DNA of 64,000 nt from Salinimicrobium profundisediminis (GCF_026241755.1 NZ_JAPJDA010000008.1:62001-126000), one strand, 5' to 3'. Positions 43,001 through 52,444 are shown, counted from the first letter of the stretch. The notes: generated by a model not told the origin, from the letters alone. Made by a program: numbers and translations.

Positions 43001-44370
43001 TCTCCAGCTCTGCCGGAGCAGAAGTGCAACGACCGCTGGCAACTGTAGTTATAGGGGGATTGATCACTTCTACCCTGCTCACATTGTTTATTCTGCCTAT
43101 TCTCTATAAATGGGTCGAATCCAGGTCAGGCAGGATGAAATTTAAACCCACAACAGGTGGTTCTTTTGCATTAATTCTTGTCCTGTTGCTTTTACCTTCC
43201 GGTTTGAATGCTCAGACAACTGAATGGTCTCCGCAGGTAAGTCAGGAGGAAGCCGTTGCCCTGGCTCTTCAGAATTACCCACTTCTAAAAAATGAAAGGT
43301 TGAGAATTAACCAGGAGCAGGCAATGAAAAGATCCGCATGGGATCTCGGGGAAACCGAAGTATTTACAGGTGGAGAAGAGCTTGGAGAAGCCGGCGGAAT
43401 ATACACCATGATAGGCGTTCAACAGATAGGGATAGATTTACTGGGCATACCTTCTAAAAATAAGCTCTACAATAAAAGGATCGCGCTTGCCGAAGAAGCC
43501 TATGAGCTGTCTCAACTTCAGGTGGCACAGGAGGTGAAAATTGCCTGGAGTCGGACCTTTTCAGCAAAACAGCAGTATCTGTTATTCCAGGAACTGGATT
43601 CCCTGTACAAAAAGTTAGACCAGGCAGTGAATCTTCGGTATGAGGTAGAGGCAATTTCAAGATTAGAGATGCTGACAGCCAAAAATAGGATCAGCCAAAT
43701 AACAATTGATTTGCGACAGGCTGAAATGGAGTATTTGACAGCACTGCAAAAGCTGAACCTTTGGCTGGGAGGTGAAGAAGCTTATGATGTTCCGGATGAT
43801 TTAAATGACCTTTGGGAGGATGAAATTTTACTTACCGGAGATCTGCCTGCGGATCATCCTCTTCTAACAATTTCTAAAAAGAAGATTGCAGTAGCAGAAG
43901 CTGCTTATGCTGCAGAAAAGGCTAATTTCCTTCCTGATTTTAGTGTTCAGTACGGACTTCAAAAAGTAAATGGAGCAACCGGTTTTTATAATTATCAGGC
44001 CGGGATATCTATTCCAATTCTTTCCGGAGCTACCCATGGTGAAGCTAAAACGGCAAAAATAGAAAAGGAAATTGCACAAAGGACTGCCGATTTTCAGAAA
44101 GACCAGATAAAATCTGATTTTGAAGTTGCCTTGAGAAACTATAAGCGATGGAAATCTTCCTGGCTGTTTTACAGGGATGAAGTCCTTCCCCTGCTGAAGG
44201 AACAACGGGAGGGTTCATTACTTGCCTTTAATGAAGGTGCCATAGAATATGTGGCTTTTATTCAGAATTTAGACAGTGCAATGGAGTCAGAGATTAAAGC
44301 AATTGAGGCTTTTGAGAATTACCTGATAGCCCTTGCAGAATTACAATTTTACCTAAAAGAAAAAAACTAA
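40024..44370 (+). CDS. CusA/CzcA heavy-metal RND pump fused to a CzcC/TolC-like outer-membrane factor
   Basis: A 1448-residue protein. Residues 1 to about 1035 are a full RND pump: PVDAQPDITNNQVQV near the N-terminus, the HME-family helix DFGIIVDGAVIIVESTVF with its acidic proton-relay residue, and two periplasmic porter regions. Residues about 1065-1448 are an outer-membrane efflux protein (coiled-coil rich, ending EYVAFIQNLDSAMES). The junction (1044-1064) is hydrophobic and ends GLNAQ, like a signal peptide. The fusion is a known Bacteroidota arrangement as far as I recall. Metal unknown (Zn/Co/Cd or Cu/Ag). Confidence 0.93.
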   Translation: MINKIIDFSINNKFIIGLLTVVLIGAGIWSVFQVPVDAQPDITNNQVQVITQAPNLGTEDIEQFVTYPVEIAMSNLPGVTEIRSVSRFGLSVVTIVFEDDMGTYLPRQLVGEKLNAVKDEIPEGFGQPSMGPISTGLGEIYQYTLEVEEEFRDDYSPTELRTIQDWIVRRQMAMVPGVVEVNGVGGRIKQYEVAVDPDELKAIGLSISDVFIALKNNNQNTGGAYIEKNHQANFIRAEGLARSVEDLKKIVVTTSGGVPITVSDVADVRIGSAVRYGALTKNGQGEAVGGMVMMLKGANSNEVIDNVKDRIEQIQKSLPEGISIKPFLDRSELISDTTSTVTNNLLEGGLIVIFVLVLLLGNWRGGLIVASTIPLSLLFAFILMNLFDVWANLMSLGAIDFGIIVDGAVIIVESTVFTIHQHMKKKGELNKSERNSIASSSAKKMMNSAFFGQLIILIVFLPILALEGVEGKMFRPMALTFIFAMLGAMILCLTYVPMISALFLKESKKRKKSYGDKFVVWVQDKYEPLLNKSLKRGKIILGIAIALFALAAFMFTKMGGEFIPQLDEGDIAFHIILKPGSSLDEGIATSTRIEQLLLDEYPEIEQVVTRFGVSDVPTDPMPMDIGDSFIILKDKDEWTSADSKDELIAKIKETIEIIPGVSYEFTQPVEMRFNELLTGVREDVAVKLYGEDLDVLARKAQEMGNIISTVEGVADMKVEATAGLPQITVNYNRNKTAQYGLQIKELNSLIQSAFAGGDAGVIFEGERRFDLVVRLQEEERTSIENIRNLYVTLPSGSQIPLKEVAKISYQPGPMQISRDNTNRRTYVGVNIRNRDVKSVVEDIQTKLDAEFELPPGYYIRYGGAFENFERASKRLQIVVPIALLLIFILIYFALKSFKQTTMIYIAIPLAAIGGIFSLWLRDMPFSISAGVGFIVLFGVAVLNGLVLISSFNELKEEGVKNLNERISLGTRSRIRPILLTALTDVLGFLPMAISSSAGAEVQRPLATVVIGGLITSTLLTLFILPILYKWVESRSGRMKFKPTTGGSFALILVLLLLPSGLNAQTTEWSPQVSQEEAVALALQNYPLLKNERLRINQEQAMKRSAWDLGETEVFTGGEELGEAGGIYTMIGVQQIGIDLLGIPSKNKLYNKRIALAEEAYELSQLQVAQEVKIAWSRTFSAKQQYLLFQELDSLYKKLDQAVNLRYEVEAISRLEMLTAKNRISQITIDLRQAEMEYLTALQKLNLWLGGEEAYDVPDDLNDLWEDEILLTGDLPADHPLLTISKKKIAVAEAAYAAEKANFLPDFSVQYGLQKVNGATGFYNYQAGISIPILSGATHGEAKTAKIEKEIAQRTADFQKDQIKSDFEVALRNYKRWKSSWLFYRDEVLPLLKEQREGSLLAFNEGAIEYVAFIQNLDSAMESEIKAIEAFENYLIALAELQFYLKEKN

Positions 44371-44374
44371 AAAA

Positions 44375-45550
44375 ATGAAATTTCAAACAACATATATACT
44401 TCCGTTTCTCCTCCTATTGTCTTGCGGGGAAAATGCTGAAAAAGAGGGGAATCAGAAAGAAGAAGCCGGTGAACCTGCTAAAACAGAAGCCGTCAAGGAA
44501 GCTATGCTTTCACAGCAACAATTCGATGTACTGGATATGCAAATTGACAGCCTCACAACCAGGTTAATGAGCGGTTATGTACAAGCAAATGGAGAGCTGG
44601 AAGTCCCACCTCAGAGTGAAGCCACAGTTACTCCGGTAATTGGAGGTAACGTATCGTCAATAACAGTGATCGAAGGAGATGAAGTTGAGCGTGGAGATGT
44701 ACTGGCATACATTGAACACCCGGAGATCATTGAGGTCCAAACGCAGTATATCAATGCCTTAAACAGTCTGAATTATCAGGAAAAAGAATTCCAAAGACAA
44801 AAGAAATTGTATGAAGCCGGAGTAGGTTCCGGGCAAATTTTCCAACGTGCCGAGGCAGAACTGGAAAGTCTTAAAGGACAGGTGGCAGGGCTTAAGGCCC
44901 AACTGCAACAATTAAATATTAATCCTGAAACTATTCGAAATGGAAATATTCAGCAAAGGATCCCGGTAAGAAGCCCCATAGATGGTGCTGTACAAGCGGT
45001 CAACATCAAAACAGGTCAATTTGTACAGTCGCAGATTGAAATGTTCCATATCATCAATACGAAAGATGTTCATGTAGACCTCATGGTCTTTGAAAAAGAT
45101 GTTGCCAAAGTAGAGAAAGGACAGAAAGTATTTTTTACAATCGAATCATTACCCGGAACTGAATTAACTGCGGAAATCATTTCTGTAAGCAAGAACTTTG
45201 AACAGGAACCCAAAGCCGTGCATGTACATGCAGAAATCATCGACAGGCCAGAAAACCTAGTGCCGGGAATGTATGTAAGAGGACGAATTGCGGTCGACAA
45301 CCAACAAACAACTGCATTACCCGAATCTGCCATAGTTAGAGAAGGAGGTAAATTTTATGCTTTTACGGCAGAAGAGGAAGGAGATATATGGAGCTTTAGA
45401 CCTGTAGAAGTTACTACAGGCTCTGATAAAGGTGAATGGGTTGAAATAACATTATTACAAGATCTGCCGGGAGACACGAGATTTGCCCATAATAACGCGT
45501 ATTATCTCATGGCTGAAATGCAGAAAGGCGAAGGCGGGCACGCCCATTGA
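44375..45550 (+). CDS. CzcB-like periplasmic adaptor of metal efflux
   Basis: A 391-residue membrane-fusion protein. The N-terminus YILPFLLLLSCGENAEK has a lipobox cysteine. A lipoyl/barrel-sandwich half (VIEGDEVERGDVLAYIEHPEI), a coiled-coil hairpin (about 120-190) and the second half (RIPVRSPIDGAVQAVNIKTG) follow, then beta-barrel and membrane-proximal domains. It ends GEGGHAH, possibly metal-binding. It starts 4 bases after the pump-channel fusion and completes the tripartite exporter. Confidence 0.92.
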   Translation: MKFQTTYILPFLLLLSCGENAEKEGNQKEEAGEPAKTEAVKEAMLSQQQFDVLDMQIDSLTTRLMSGYVQANGELEVPPQSEATVTPVIGGNVSSITVIEGDEVERGDVLAYIEHPEIIEVQTQYINALNSLNYQEKEFQRQKKLYEAGVGSGQIFQRAEAELESLKGQVAGLKAQLQQLNINPETIRNGNIQQRIPVRSPIDGAVQAVNIKTGQFVQSQIEMFHIINTKDVHVDLMVFEKDVAKVEKGQKVFFTIESLPGTELTAEIISVSKNFEQEPKAVHVHAEIIDRPENLVPGMYVRGRIAVDNQQTTALPESAIVREGGKFYAFTAEEEGDIWSFRPVEVTTGSDKGEWVEITLLQDLPGDTRFAHNNAYYLMAEMQKGEGGHAH

Positions 45551-45720
45551 TTATGAGAGCTATAGAAATCTTTTAGAAGAAGAACAGGTAAGGCCAACCG
45601 GGATGCGTATGTCACTTTTAAGTTTTTGACACAAAAGCAAGTGGCCTTAACTTTGGCTGATATGCTCTTTTTATCGTTTTAAAATCTAATTTAGAAAGGC
45701 CTTAAAAAAAGAATTTTTCT
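45551..45720. other. Intergenic, no gene seen
   Basis: The 170 bases between the adaptor gene and repeat copy B. No frame of useful length, no clear hairpin with a T run; probably decayed element sequence. Confidence 0.5.
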
Positions 45721-45940
45721 TTTTCGATAATATTAAATTATATCATCAAAATGAATCTATTCGGTGTCAAATTCGGTTACACCTGATGTTCAATTTTTTA
45801 GTGTAACCAAAGCAAGTATTTTCTGTAAAAATAAAGCTTAACACCTTACACACGTGTGCTTTATGCTGTATATTGAAGAAGTCAAACCAATAACAACAAG
45901 ATATGAAATCTTCATTCCTCATATTTTTTACCTTGAAAAA
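45721..45940. repeat. Integrase leader repeat, right copy (B)
   Basis: Imperfect direct copy of 38064-38286, including ATCATCAAAATGAATCTATT, the inverted repeat GGTTACACC / AGTGTAACC, TGTATATTGAAG and the start ATGAAATCTTCATT. Many point differences and small indels show it is not a recent duplication. Confidence 0.85.
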
Positions 45941-46031
45941 TTTCTTTCTTCCTCTAAATACGAATAAGGAATTCTCTCATTCTTCTCTTAATCTGGCTAA
46001 TATCATTATTGCATCTCCCAAATATGAATAA
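45903..46031 (+). pseudogene. Remnant of an integrase start
   Basis: A 42-codon frame beginning MKSSFLIFFTLKN, comparable with MKTSFSYLFYLRKN of the intact integrase, after which similarity stops and the frame ends inside the next gene. Read as the broken 5-prime end of a second, related integrase. Confidence 0.6.
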
Positions 46032-46647
46032 ATCTGTTTCGGAATGAGATGTTCTCATTTCCTTTTCTGATATTTTTTACATATTTTTTTATTGAATCTA
46101 TTCTTTCTTTACCGGATGGATGCGTAAAACTTGCAGCACCAAGTATTTCCTGTAAATAACAAAAGTTTGAATCTAAGAGATCAAAAACTTCGGGATAATT
46201 TGTTTTAATTAAATATATAGCTATTAAATCAGATAAATATTCAACTTTTTTATAATCATTAATCTTGCTCCCTTTGGGTAGTTCACTTTGTATCCCAAGA
46301 ATTTGCTTTTGTTCCAGAATAGCTAAATGGGAAATTTCATGCGCAAGGACAAATATCTGGATTGGCTCATTTTCTAAATTAATTAAGCCCCTACTCACTT
46401 CAATATAATCAAAGGCTGCACCTGCGTTTATGCTTAAATCCTTTTGATCTACCTGAAAGTTGATTGGGATACTTAAATTCTCTAAATCTTCAAAAAAAGG
46501 TACTACAGTTTCAGAGTATAGCTCTCTGAGTCTTTCCTCTTTGTTTTTAATTTTTTCCCCGGGTAGATCTATTTCTTGCCTATTAAAATTTGTTGTAATG
46601 CATCCACAAAAAAAACAGGTAAGCACAAGCAATTGGATATTTTTCAT
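46006..46647 (-). CDS. Putative zincin lipoprotein (M48-like)
   Basis: A 213-residue secreted protein, start at 46647, with lipoprotein signal MKNIQLLVLTCFFCGC. The motif AHEISHLA is an HExxH zinc site, and VEYLSDLIAIYL about 40 residues later offers the third ligand in the E-x-x-(A/S)-D arrangement of M48 peptidases. No transmembrane helices beyond the signal. DNA here is visibly AT-richer than in the metabolic genes. Its 3-prime end overlaps the integrase remnant. Substrate unknown. Confidence 0.7.
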   Translation of the reverse strand: MKNIQLLVLTCFFCGCITTNFNRQEIDLPGEKIKNKEERLRELYSETVVPFFEDLENLSIPINFQVDQKDLSINAGAAFDYIEVSRGLINLENEPIQIFVLAHEISHLAILEQKQILGIQSELPKGSKINDYKKVEYLSDLIAIYLIKTNYPEVFDLLDSNFCYLQEILGAASFTHPSGKERIDSIKKYVKNIRKGNENISFRNRFIHIWEMQ

Positions 46648-46714
46648 TTTGAATTATAAAAAAAGGCACTTAATTAAAAGTGCCTGTTCCATTAAAAAGA
46701 GGTTTAAATAAACC

Positions 46715-47740
46715 TTATTCAGTAAAATAGGTGAAGGTCTTATTAACCGTCGCCAGGTTATCAAAATAGGTATATGATGAACTTACCGGATAACCGTCTT
46801 CATTATATTCATAAGAAATAACATCATCTGCCATGGTGCCAGAAATTGGATTGTTTACATTCACAGCCTGTATTCCTGCATTTATTGCAGCATAAGCTGC
46901 AGGATACAACCCTATAAACGGATTATTTTTATCATCGTAAGTTGCAACATATACCTCGCCGTATCTGTTTTCTTCTGTGACGTTTCCATTTTCTATAACA
47001 AATTTTATCTCATCTATTGCATCTTCATCGGCATGGTTGGTACGCTTTTCAGAAAGAATTTCTCCAGCTTCGTTATAGGTATAATTGTAAGTGTAAACTA
47101 CAGTACCGTCCTCGGAATATACGGCTTTTACAATTTTATCATCTCCATAAGTGTATAGGGTTTCTTCCTTAGTCGCTTCCACTCTTTTAGCGATGATCTG
47201 ATTCTTATCATTATATTCAAAAGTGGTAACAGAAGTTGTTACTACGCCCCAATCATCAACTTCCCGCATAATCTCTTCTACAAAATTTGCCTCATTATAT
47301 GAATAGGTACTTGAAGAATTCTCTCCATAAAGGTCAGCAATGGTGTATGTTTTCAATTTAGAGCCACTACCTACTTCACCCCGAACATTCACAGTAACCG
47401 TATATTCTTTCTTTGTACCATCTTCTGCAGTTACGGTAAAAACTTTGGGTGCTCCATCTTCAAAGGTTACTGGCGCACCAGATGCAGGAGAAACAGTAGC
47501 GTTTTCAGATGTTGTAACAGTAGGAACCACAGCTGTTAAATCTGTACCAAAAGGAACATGTACATTAATGTTTGTTCCAAGGTCATAATCAACATCTTCT
47601 TCATTTAAACCTTTAAAATCGAGTGAAAAGCTTGTAATCTCTGCTAAAGAGGATTGTTGAATTGCATCATCATCACTTGAACAGGAAACAGTAAGTGCAA
47701 CTGCAATAATTGATAAAAAAATAGAAATGGACTTCTTCAT
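46715..47740 (-). CDS. Secreted lipoprotein with DUF5018-like domain
   Basis: A 341-residue lipoprotein (MKKSISIFLSIIAVALTVSC, then SSDDD, a surface-export type start). Residues about 30-125 form a beta domain ending FTVTAEDGTKKEYTVTVNV, as in DUF5018-like domains of Sus-type loci. The rest has repeated tyrosine-rich strands (FEYNDKNQI, YTYNYTYNEAGE, YEYNEDGYP) like short YD repeats. Last gene of the minus-strand SusCD operon, 85 bases after susD. Probably a surface-exposed binding protein. Confidence 0.7.
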   Translation of the reverse strand: MKKSISIFLSIIAVALTVSCSSDDDAIQQSSLAEITSFSLDFKGLNEEDVDYDLGTNINVHVPFGTDLTAVVPTVTTSENATVSPASGAPVTFEDGAPKVFTVTAEDGTKKEYTVTVNVRGEVGSGSKLKTYTIADLYGENSSSTYSYNEANFVEEIMREVDDWGVVTTSVTTFEYNDKNQIIAKRVEATKEETLYTYGDDKIVKAVYSEDGTVVYTYNYTYNEAGEILSEKRTNHADEDAIDEIKFVIENGNVTEENRYGEVYVATYDDKNNPFIGLYPAAYAAINAGIQAVNVNNPISGTMADDVISYEYNEDGYPVSSSYTYFDNLATVNKTFTYFTE

Positions 47741-47824
47741 AATTGTGAAATTTTTGATTTTAATTTTATCTTTTAGTTATTATTGAAAAACGCAAGATAA
47801 CAACGGCTTTCAAGGGGTTAATTT

Positions 47825-49141
47825 TTATAAATCTGGATTGTTTATTACAGCATCTCTTGGAAAAGGAATTACATAGCGCTCATCATTTTTCTTTAAGGTA
47901 TAGCTCTTCCCATCATATACTTTTGTAATCTCCGGTTGAGTAGTTCTTCGCAGATCATTCCAGCGATGGCCTTCTATGGCAAATTCTCTTCTACGTTCTT
48001 CTATGATTTCCGTAATTAACTCATCAGGGGTCAGGCCAGAAACTTTAAGGGTGTAGGCCTCAAAGCCTTCGGGAGTATATCGTTGTTTCACCAACGCCAG
48101 CAAAGCTTCTTTTGCTAAATCTGGTTTTTGTAACCGGGCAAGTGCTTCGGCACGTATAAGATACATCTCAGAAGTTCTGTAGCTTACTTTAAATCTGGTC
48201 TCTTCACGTTTATTTGAACGATAGCGACCGTCAGAATTCTTACTAAAATAGAGTTCAAATCGTAGATCCTCCTCCTGATTATAAATTGATAATAGTCCAT
48301 CGGAAATAGATGCATTGTTTACAAGGTCAAAAGTAGCCACAGTTTCCAGTGCCAAAATAGATTCTACAGAATTATATTCTGAAGGCATGATGTTTACATC
48401 TGAATTTAGATCCTGCAGTTCTGAACCTATAGCCAACGCTGCATCGGCATAATCTATGGCCTTTTGCCACTCCTGCCTGTAAAGGTAAACACGTGCTTTA
48501 AAAGCATGTAAGGCCCACTGAGAAAACCTGTAATTCAATCCCGGCGTTTGTTGGTCAATATTAATTAGAGTTTCCGCCTCTTCCAGGTCACTTAAGATCA
48601 ATCGATAAACTTCTTCAACAGTTTCTACAGGATAATCCACTTCTGTTTCATAAATAGTAGTTACTGGTACTCCAGCATCTGTAGCTGCTGTGGACGAATT
48701 GTAAGGTTTTGCATATAAATTGATGAGTTCAAAATATTGCATGGCCCTAAGGGCATAAGCTTCCCCTACCAACTGTTCAATAGCTTCCTGATTACCTTCT
48801 ATGTTAGCCTGACTATTAATAATGTGATTGGTGTAAAAAATTATGTTATAAAAGCTGGCATAAGGATAAGCCTTCATCAGCGGACTTGGATTTAAATCAT
48901 TCCAAATAAAAATATCTTCGTACTGTTCTACTCCCGTAGCTTGAGAAGATAATGCTAGCTCATCACTACGGAAGGAGGTGAGGACTTTACTTGAAGTTGT
49001 TATTGAATATGCCGAAGTTAGAAAACTTCTGTAATCCTCTACCGTAGTAGGTATCACCTGCCCCACCGGTTTTATATCAAGGTAATCATCACAGGAAAGA
49101 CAGCTTAATACTGTGATAATGAGAAGTAATAGTTTTTTCAT
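47825..49141 (-). CDS. RagB/SusD family nutrient-binding lipoprotein
   Basis: A 438-residue SusD-like protein. Signal MKKLLLLIITVLSCLSC with lipobox Cys17 and the typical DDYLDIKPVGQVIPTT start; TPR-like helical body (YALRAMQYFELINLYAKPY, HAFKARVYLYRQEWQKAIDYA) and C-terminal REFAIEGHRWNDLRR. It forms the lid of the SusC barrel. Nine bases downstream of the SusC gene. Confidence 0.95.
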   Translation of the reverse strand: MKKLLLLIITVLSCLSCDDYLDIKPVGQVIPTTVEDYRSFLTSAYSITTSSKVLTSFRSDELALSSQATGVEQYEDIFIWNDLNPSPLMKAYPYASFYNIIFYTNHIINSQANIEGNQEAIEQLVGEAYALRAMQYFELINLYAKPYNSSTAATDAGVPVTTIYETEVDYPVETVEEVYRLILSDLEEAETLINIDQQTPGLNYRFSQWALHAFKARVYLYRQEWQKAIDYADAALAIGSELQDLNSDVNIMPSEYNSVESILALETVATFDLVNNASISDGLLSIYNQEEDLRFELYFSKNSDGRYRSNKREETRFKVSYRTSEMYLIRAEALARLQKPDLAKEALLALVKQRYTPEGFEAYTLKVSGLTPDELITEIIEERRREFAIEGHRWNDLRRTTQPEITKVYDGKSYTLKKNDERYVIPFPRDAVINNPDL

Positions 49142-49150
49142 AGTTGCTGT

Positions 49151-52100
49151 TTAAAAGGAAAGATTAAAACCTGCAGAAATAATTCTGGGAATAGGCTGTG
49201 CATATAAACTTCCGAAGGTTTCCGGATCAAAATATCCGTCGTAGTCACTGCCTAGTACAAACAAATTGCGTCCTTCAATATTAAAATTCAAACCTGAAAG
49301 ATGTAAATTTTTAAGGGTCGCTGTTGGTAATGTATAGCTCAGCCTGATACTACTTATGCGTATATATGAAATATCCTTTACCCAAATATCAAGATCCTTA
49401 TACGTGTTACCTACATCATATGAGTTGTACCAACTGTAAACAAGGTCTGTGTCAAATCCAGGAGAGTTGAATCCTATAAGTGCAGGTAAATCACCTGTAC
49501 CTGCTTTTAGTATTTCTGTACTATAGTTATTTCCAGGTTGTGCAATTGTAGGATAATAAGCCGGCTCAGTTTTTACAGTTTGTTTGATATTAAAATTACT
49601 CAACACCCTCAATTCAAACTGTTTGTATCGAAAAGTATTTCTAAATCCACCACTAAATTTCGGCATTTCGTCGCCCACGTATGAATATAGATTTCTATGC
49701 TCCTCACGTATTAACTGGCTTCCGTCGGTTCCCTCTTCCAAATTGTAAAAATCAACGGCAGTAATTTTTTTTCCGTTCCTCCAAAAAAGCGGTAAACCAT
49801 TGCTATCAAGACCTGCCGTTTTAATTGCGAATACGGCACTTACACTACGTCCCTCCAGAGAGGGTTTAAAATTTTCATCTCTAATCTCAATTTTGTCAAC
49901 AATACTCTTGTTGTGAGAGATATTAAAACCACTGGTCCATGAAAAGCTGGGAGTCACAATGTTGGTGGTATTGATAGCTAATTCAAACCCTCTGTTACTT
50001 ACCGTGGCCCAGTTGGTATTAATAAAATTGTAACCAGATTCTAAAGGCACTGCTTTTAATCCTATTAAATCGGTACTTTTTCTGTAGTAATAATCACCTG
50101 TAAAATAGATCCTGTTATTGAATATCCCAACATCTACACCAAGGTTGGAGGTCGTCGTTTCTTCCCATCTCAAATCGGGGTTTGGTGCATTTAATGCTCT
50201 TATGATTTCTTCACTTAATCCTGGAAGGATGGAGGTATTGTCATATTCTCCCATTACAAAAGGTGAAGTAGATTTATCAATATTCCCCTGTACTCCGTAA
50301 GAAGCTCTTAATTTCAAATCGCTGATAAATTTAACATCGTACATGAAATTTTCATTATAAGCATTCCATGAACCCGCCACAGACCATATGGGCAAATACC
50401 TGTATTTTGGGTTGACCCCAAATAAATTTGATCCGTCGTATCTCAAACTTGAAAATAAGGTATACTTCTTATTATAAGTGTAAGAGGCAGTACCAAAAAA
50501 CGAAGCATAAGCATTCTCATTAAATGTTTTCCCATAAGTGTCAAACAAAGAGTTGCTTAACGCACGCTCATCTGTAATGGGTATTGTAGTTAAGGTATTA
50601 GAGTTAAAACCAAAACCTTTTGTATGGATTTCCGTAGTTTTGTTTCTTCGGAATTCTGTTCCAAGCATCACATCCAGCTCATGCAGGTCACTAAAAAAAG
50701 TTTTGTAATTCCCTGTAGTTTTCCAGTTGTATTGAAAAACATCAGCATTCCAATTTTGAATGATTCCCCCTTGAGGCATATAGTAATCATCGCCATCGGG
50801 TGTATTATATTGGGATTTTTGTCTGTATTTTCTGGTAAAATAGCTGTTTGCTCCACTAAATTTTTCAGTCTGATTAAAGTCAAACTGTAAGCCCAATTGT
50901 GTATTGAAATGAATTTCTTCATTCAATTCGTAGTCACCATTGAAAATAGATTTCAATGAATTGGCAACCAATTCATAGTCGGTATTTTCCCTCTCCTCTA
51001 AAACATTATAATTGAGATTAAGATCAGATCTTTCCACCAGGTCTGGATCATAGACATAATCTCCATCTTCGTCTATCAGTTTCAAATAAGGATTAGCATT
51101 CCTCGCATAATACGAAGGATTCGTATAAGCATCTGCCCCCGTTATATAGGAAGAGGTTTTATTCTGACTTCCAAACAAGCTCACCCCAATGTTTAGTTTA
51201 TCAGTTATTTGAAATTTATCTTTTAATGTAATATTATACCGCTTTTGCCCCGTACCTTTTGTTGTTCCTTTTTCATCGTAGAGTCCAACAGAAAAATAAT
51301 AATTGTTCGTATCATTACCTCCCGAAATATTTAAGCTATACTGCTGGTTAATAGCTATTTGATACAGTTCATCTTCCCAACTGGTATTAATATTTCTCAA
51401 TTCATTTATGGCATCTTGAGCTCCTGAAGAAATCCCCGAAAACCCCTCTTTCTGAAATAGGGTATATTCTCCATATTTGTTAAGAATTCGTGCCACTTCT
51501 CCTCTGTCTTGCTGATATTTTAAATCTGAACGACCTGCCAGGTACAATTCAAAATCTACTTTTTGCGAAGAACTCATTAAGTTTAATTTACTTAAATCAG
51601 GTTTTTGGGTTACAAATACATTGGCATTTGGATTGATGCGCATGCTTCCTTTTTTGCCGCTTTTACTTGTAATGACAATGACTCCGTTAGCAGCCCTTGC
51701 TCCATATATGGAAGTAGCCGAGGCATCTTTTAAGACGGTTATACTTTCTATGTCATCTGGATTAAGACCCGCAATAGGATAGGACTGAAGGTTATCAATG
51801 TTATCTTTATCTCTGTAATCCTGCGGAATATCACTGCCTTCTAAAGGGATACCATCTAAAACCCATAGTGGGTCTGAAGAACCGTTTAAAGTGGCTGTTC
51901 CTCGAATAGAAACTTTTGAAGGAGCTCCAGGTGCCCCACTAGTTGGCTGCACAAGCACCCCCGACAACTGTCCCTTTAAAAGCTGGTCTACAGTGGCCAC
52001 CCCGGCCTGTTGAATTTCAGAAATATCTATTTTACCATAAGCAGAAGTTACTTTACGCTTTTCTATTTTTTGGTAGCCTGTGATCATAATCTCTTCCAGA

Positions 52101-52444
52101 CTCTCTGAACTCTCTTTTAATTTAATAATCAAATTTTTAGCAGGGTTGGTAACGTCAACTTTTTGAGTTTCAAATCCCATAAATGAGACTAGAATATATT
52201 GAGTGTCGTGAGCAACTTTAAATTCAAAATTGCCGTCAAAATCTGTAGTAGTTCCTAACATTGCACCTTCCAACACCCCTTCTTCCCGAGTCTGGTTTCC
52301 TACCAGGGATGAAGAAATATAAACTGATGCTCCCAAAACTGGCATGTTTGTAGATGCCTCTACTATTTTGCCTTTCACTATCTTCTGATGCTGAGCAGTA
52401 AGTATAGAAGGAATAAGAATCAACAGGTAAATTAATTTATTCAT
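49151..52444 (-). CDS. SusC/RagA family TonB-linked outer-membrane protein
   Basis: A 1097-residue transporter: signal MNKLIYLLILIPSILTAQ, carboxypeptidase-like domain (about 22-115), plug with VDQLLKGQLSGVLVQPTSGAPG, VLDGIPLEG and the SusC signature DIESITVLKDASATSIYGARAANGVI, then a 22-strand barrel ending in phenylalanine. Imports oligomers through SusD into the periplasm with TonB energy. It follows the metalloprotease gene with no gap, so peptide substrate is a plausible inference. Confidence 0.96.
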   Translation of the reverse strand: MNKLIYLLILIPSILTAQHQKIVKGKIVEASTNMPVLGASVYISSSLVGNQTREEGVLEGAMLGTTTDFDGNFEFKVAHDTQYILVSFMGFETQKVDVTNPAKNLIIKLKESSESLEEIMITGYQKIEKRKVTSAYGKIDISEIQQAGVATVDQLLKGQLSGVLVQPTSGAPGAPSKVSIRGTATLNGSSDPLWVLDGIPLEGSDIPQDYRDKDNIDNLQSYPIAGLNPDDIESITVLKDASATSIYGARAANGVIVITSKSGKKGSMRINPNANVFVTQKPDLSKLNLMSSSQKVDFELYLAGRSDLKYQQDRGEVARILNKYGEYTLFQKEGFSGISSGAQDAINELRNINTSWEDELYQIAINQQYSLNISGGNDTNNYYFSVGLYDEKGTTKGTGQKRYNITLKDKFQITDKLNIGVSLFGSQNKTSSYITGADAYTNPSYYARNANPYLKLIDEDGDYVYDPDLVERSDLNLNYNVLEERENTDYELVANSLKSIFNGDYELNEEIHFNTQLGLQFDFNQTEKFSGANSYFTRKYRQKSQYNTPDGDDYYMPQGGIIQNWNADVFQYNWKTTGNYKTFFSDLHELDVMLGTEFRRNKTTEIHTKGFGFNSNTLTTIPITDERALSNSLFDTYGKTFNENAYASFFGTASYTYNKKYTLFSSLRYDGSNLFGVNPKYRYLPIWSVAGSWNAYNENFMYDVKFISDLKLRASYGVQGNIDKSTSPFVMGEYDNTSILPGLSEEIIRALNAPNPDLRWEETTTSNLGVDVGIFNNRIYFTGDYYYRKSTDLIGLKAVPLESGYNFINTNWATVSNRGFELAINTTNIVTPSFSWTSGFNISHNKSIVDKIEIRDENFKPSLEGRSVSAVFAIKTAGLDSNGLPLFWRNGKKITAVDFYNLEEGTDGSQLIREEHRNLYSYVGDEMPKFSGGFRNTFRYKQFELRVLSNFNIKQTVKTEPAYYPTIAQPGNNYSTEILKAGTGDLPALIGFNSPGFDTDLVYSWYNSYDVGNTYKDLDIWVKDISYIRISSIRLSYTLPTATLKNLHLSGLNFNIEGRNLFVLGSDYDGYFDPETFGSLYAQPIPRIISAGFNLSF

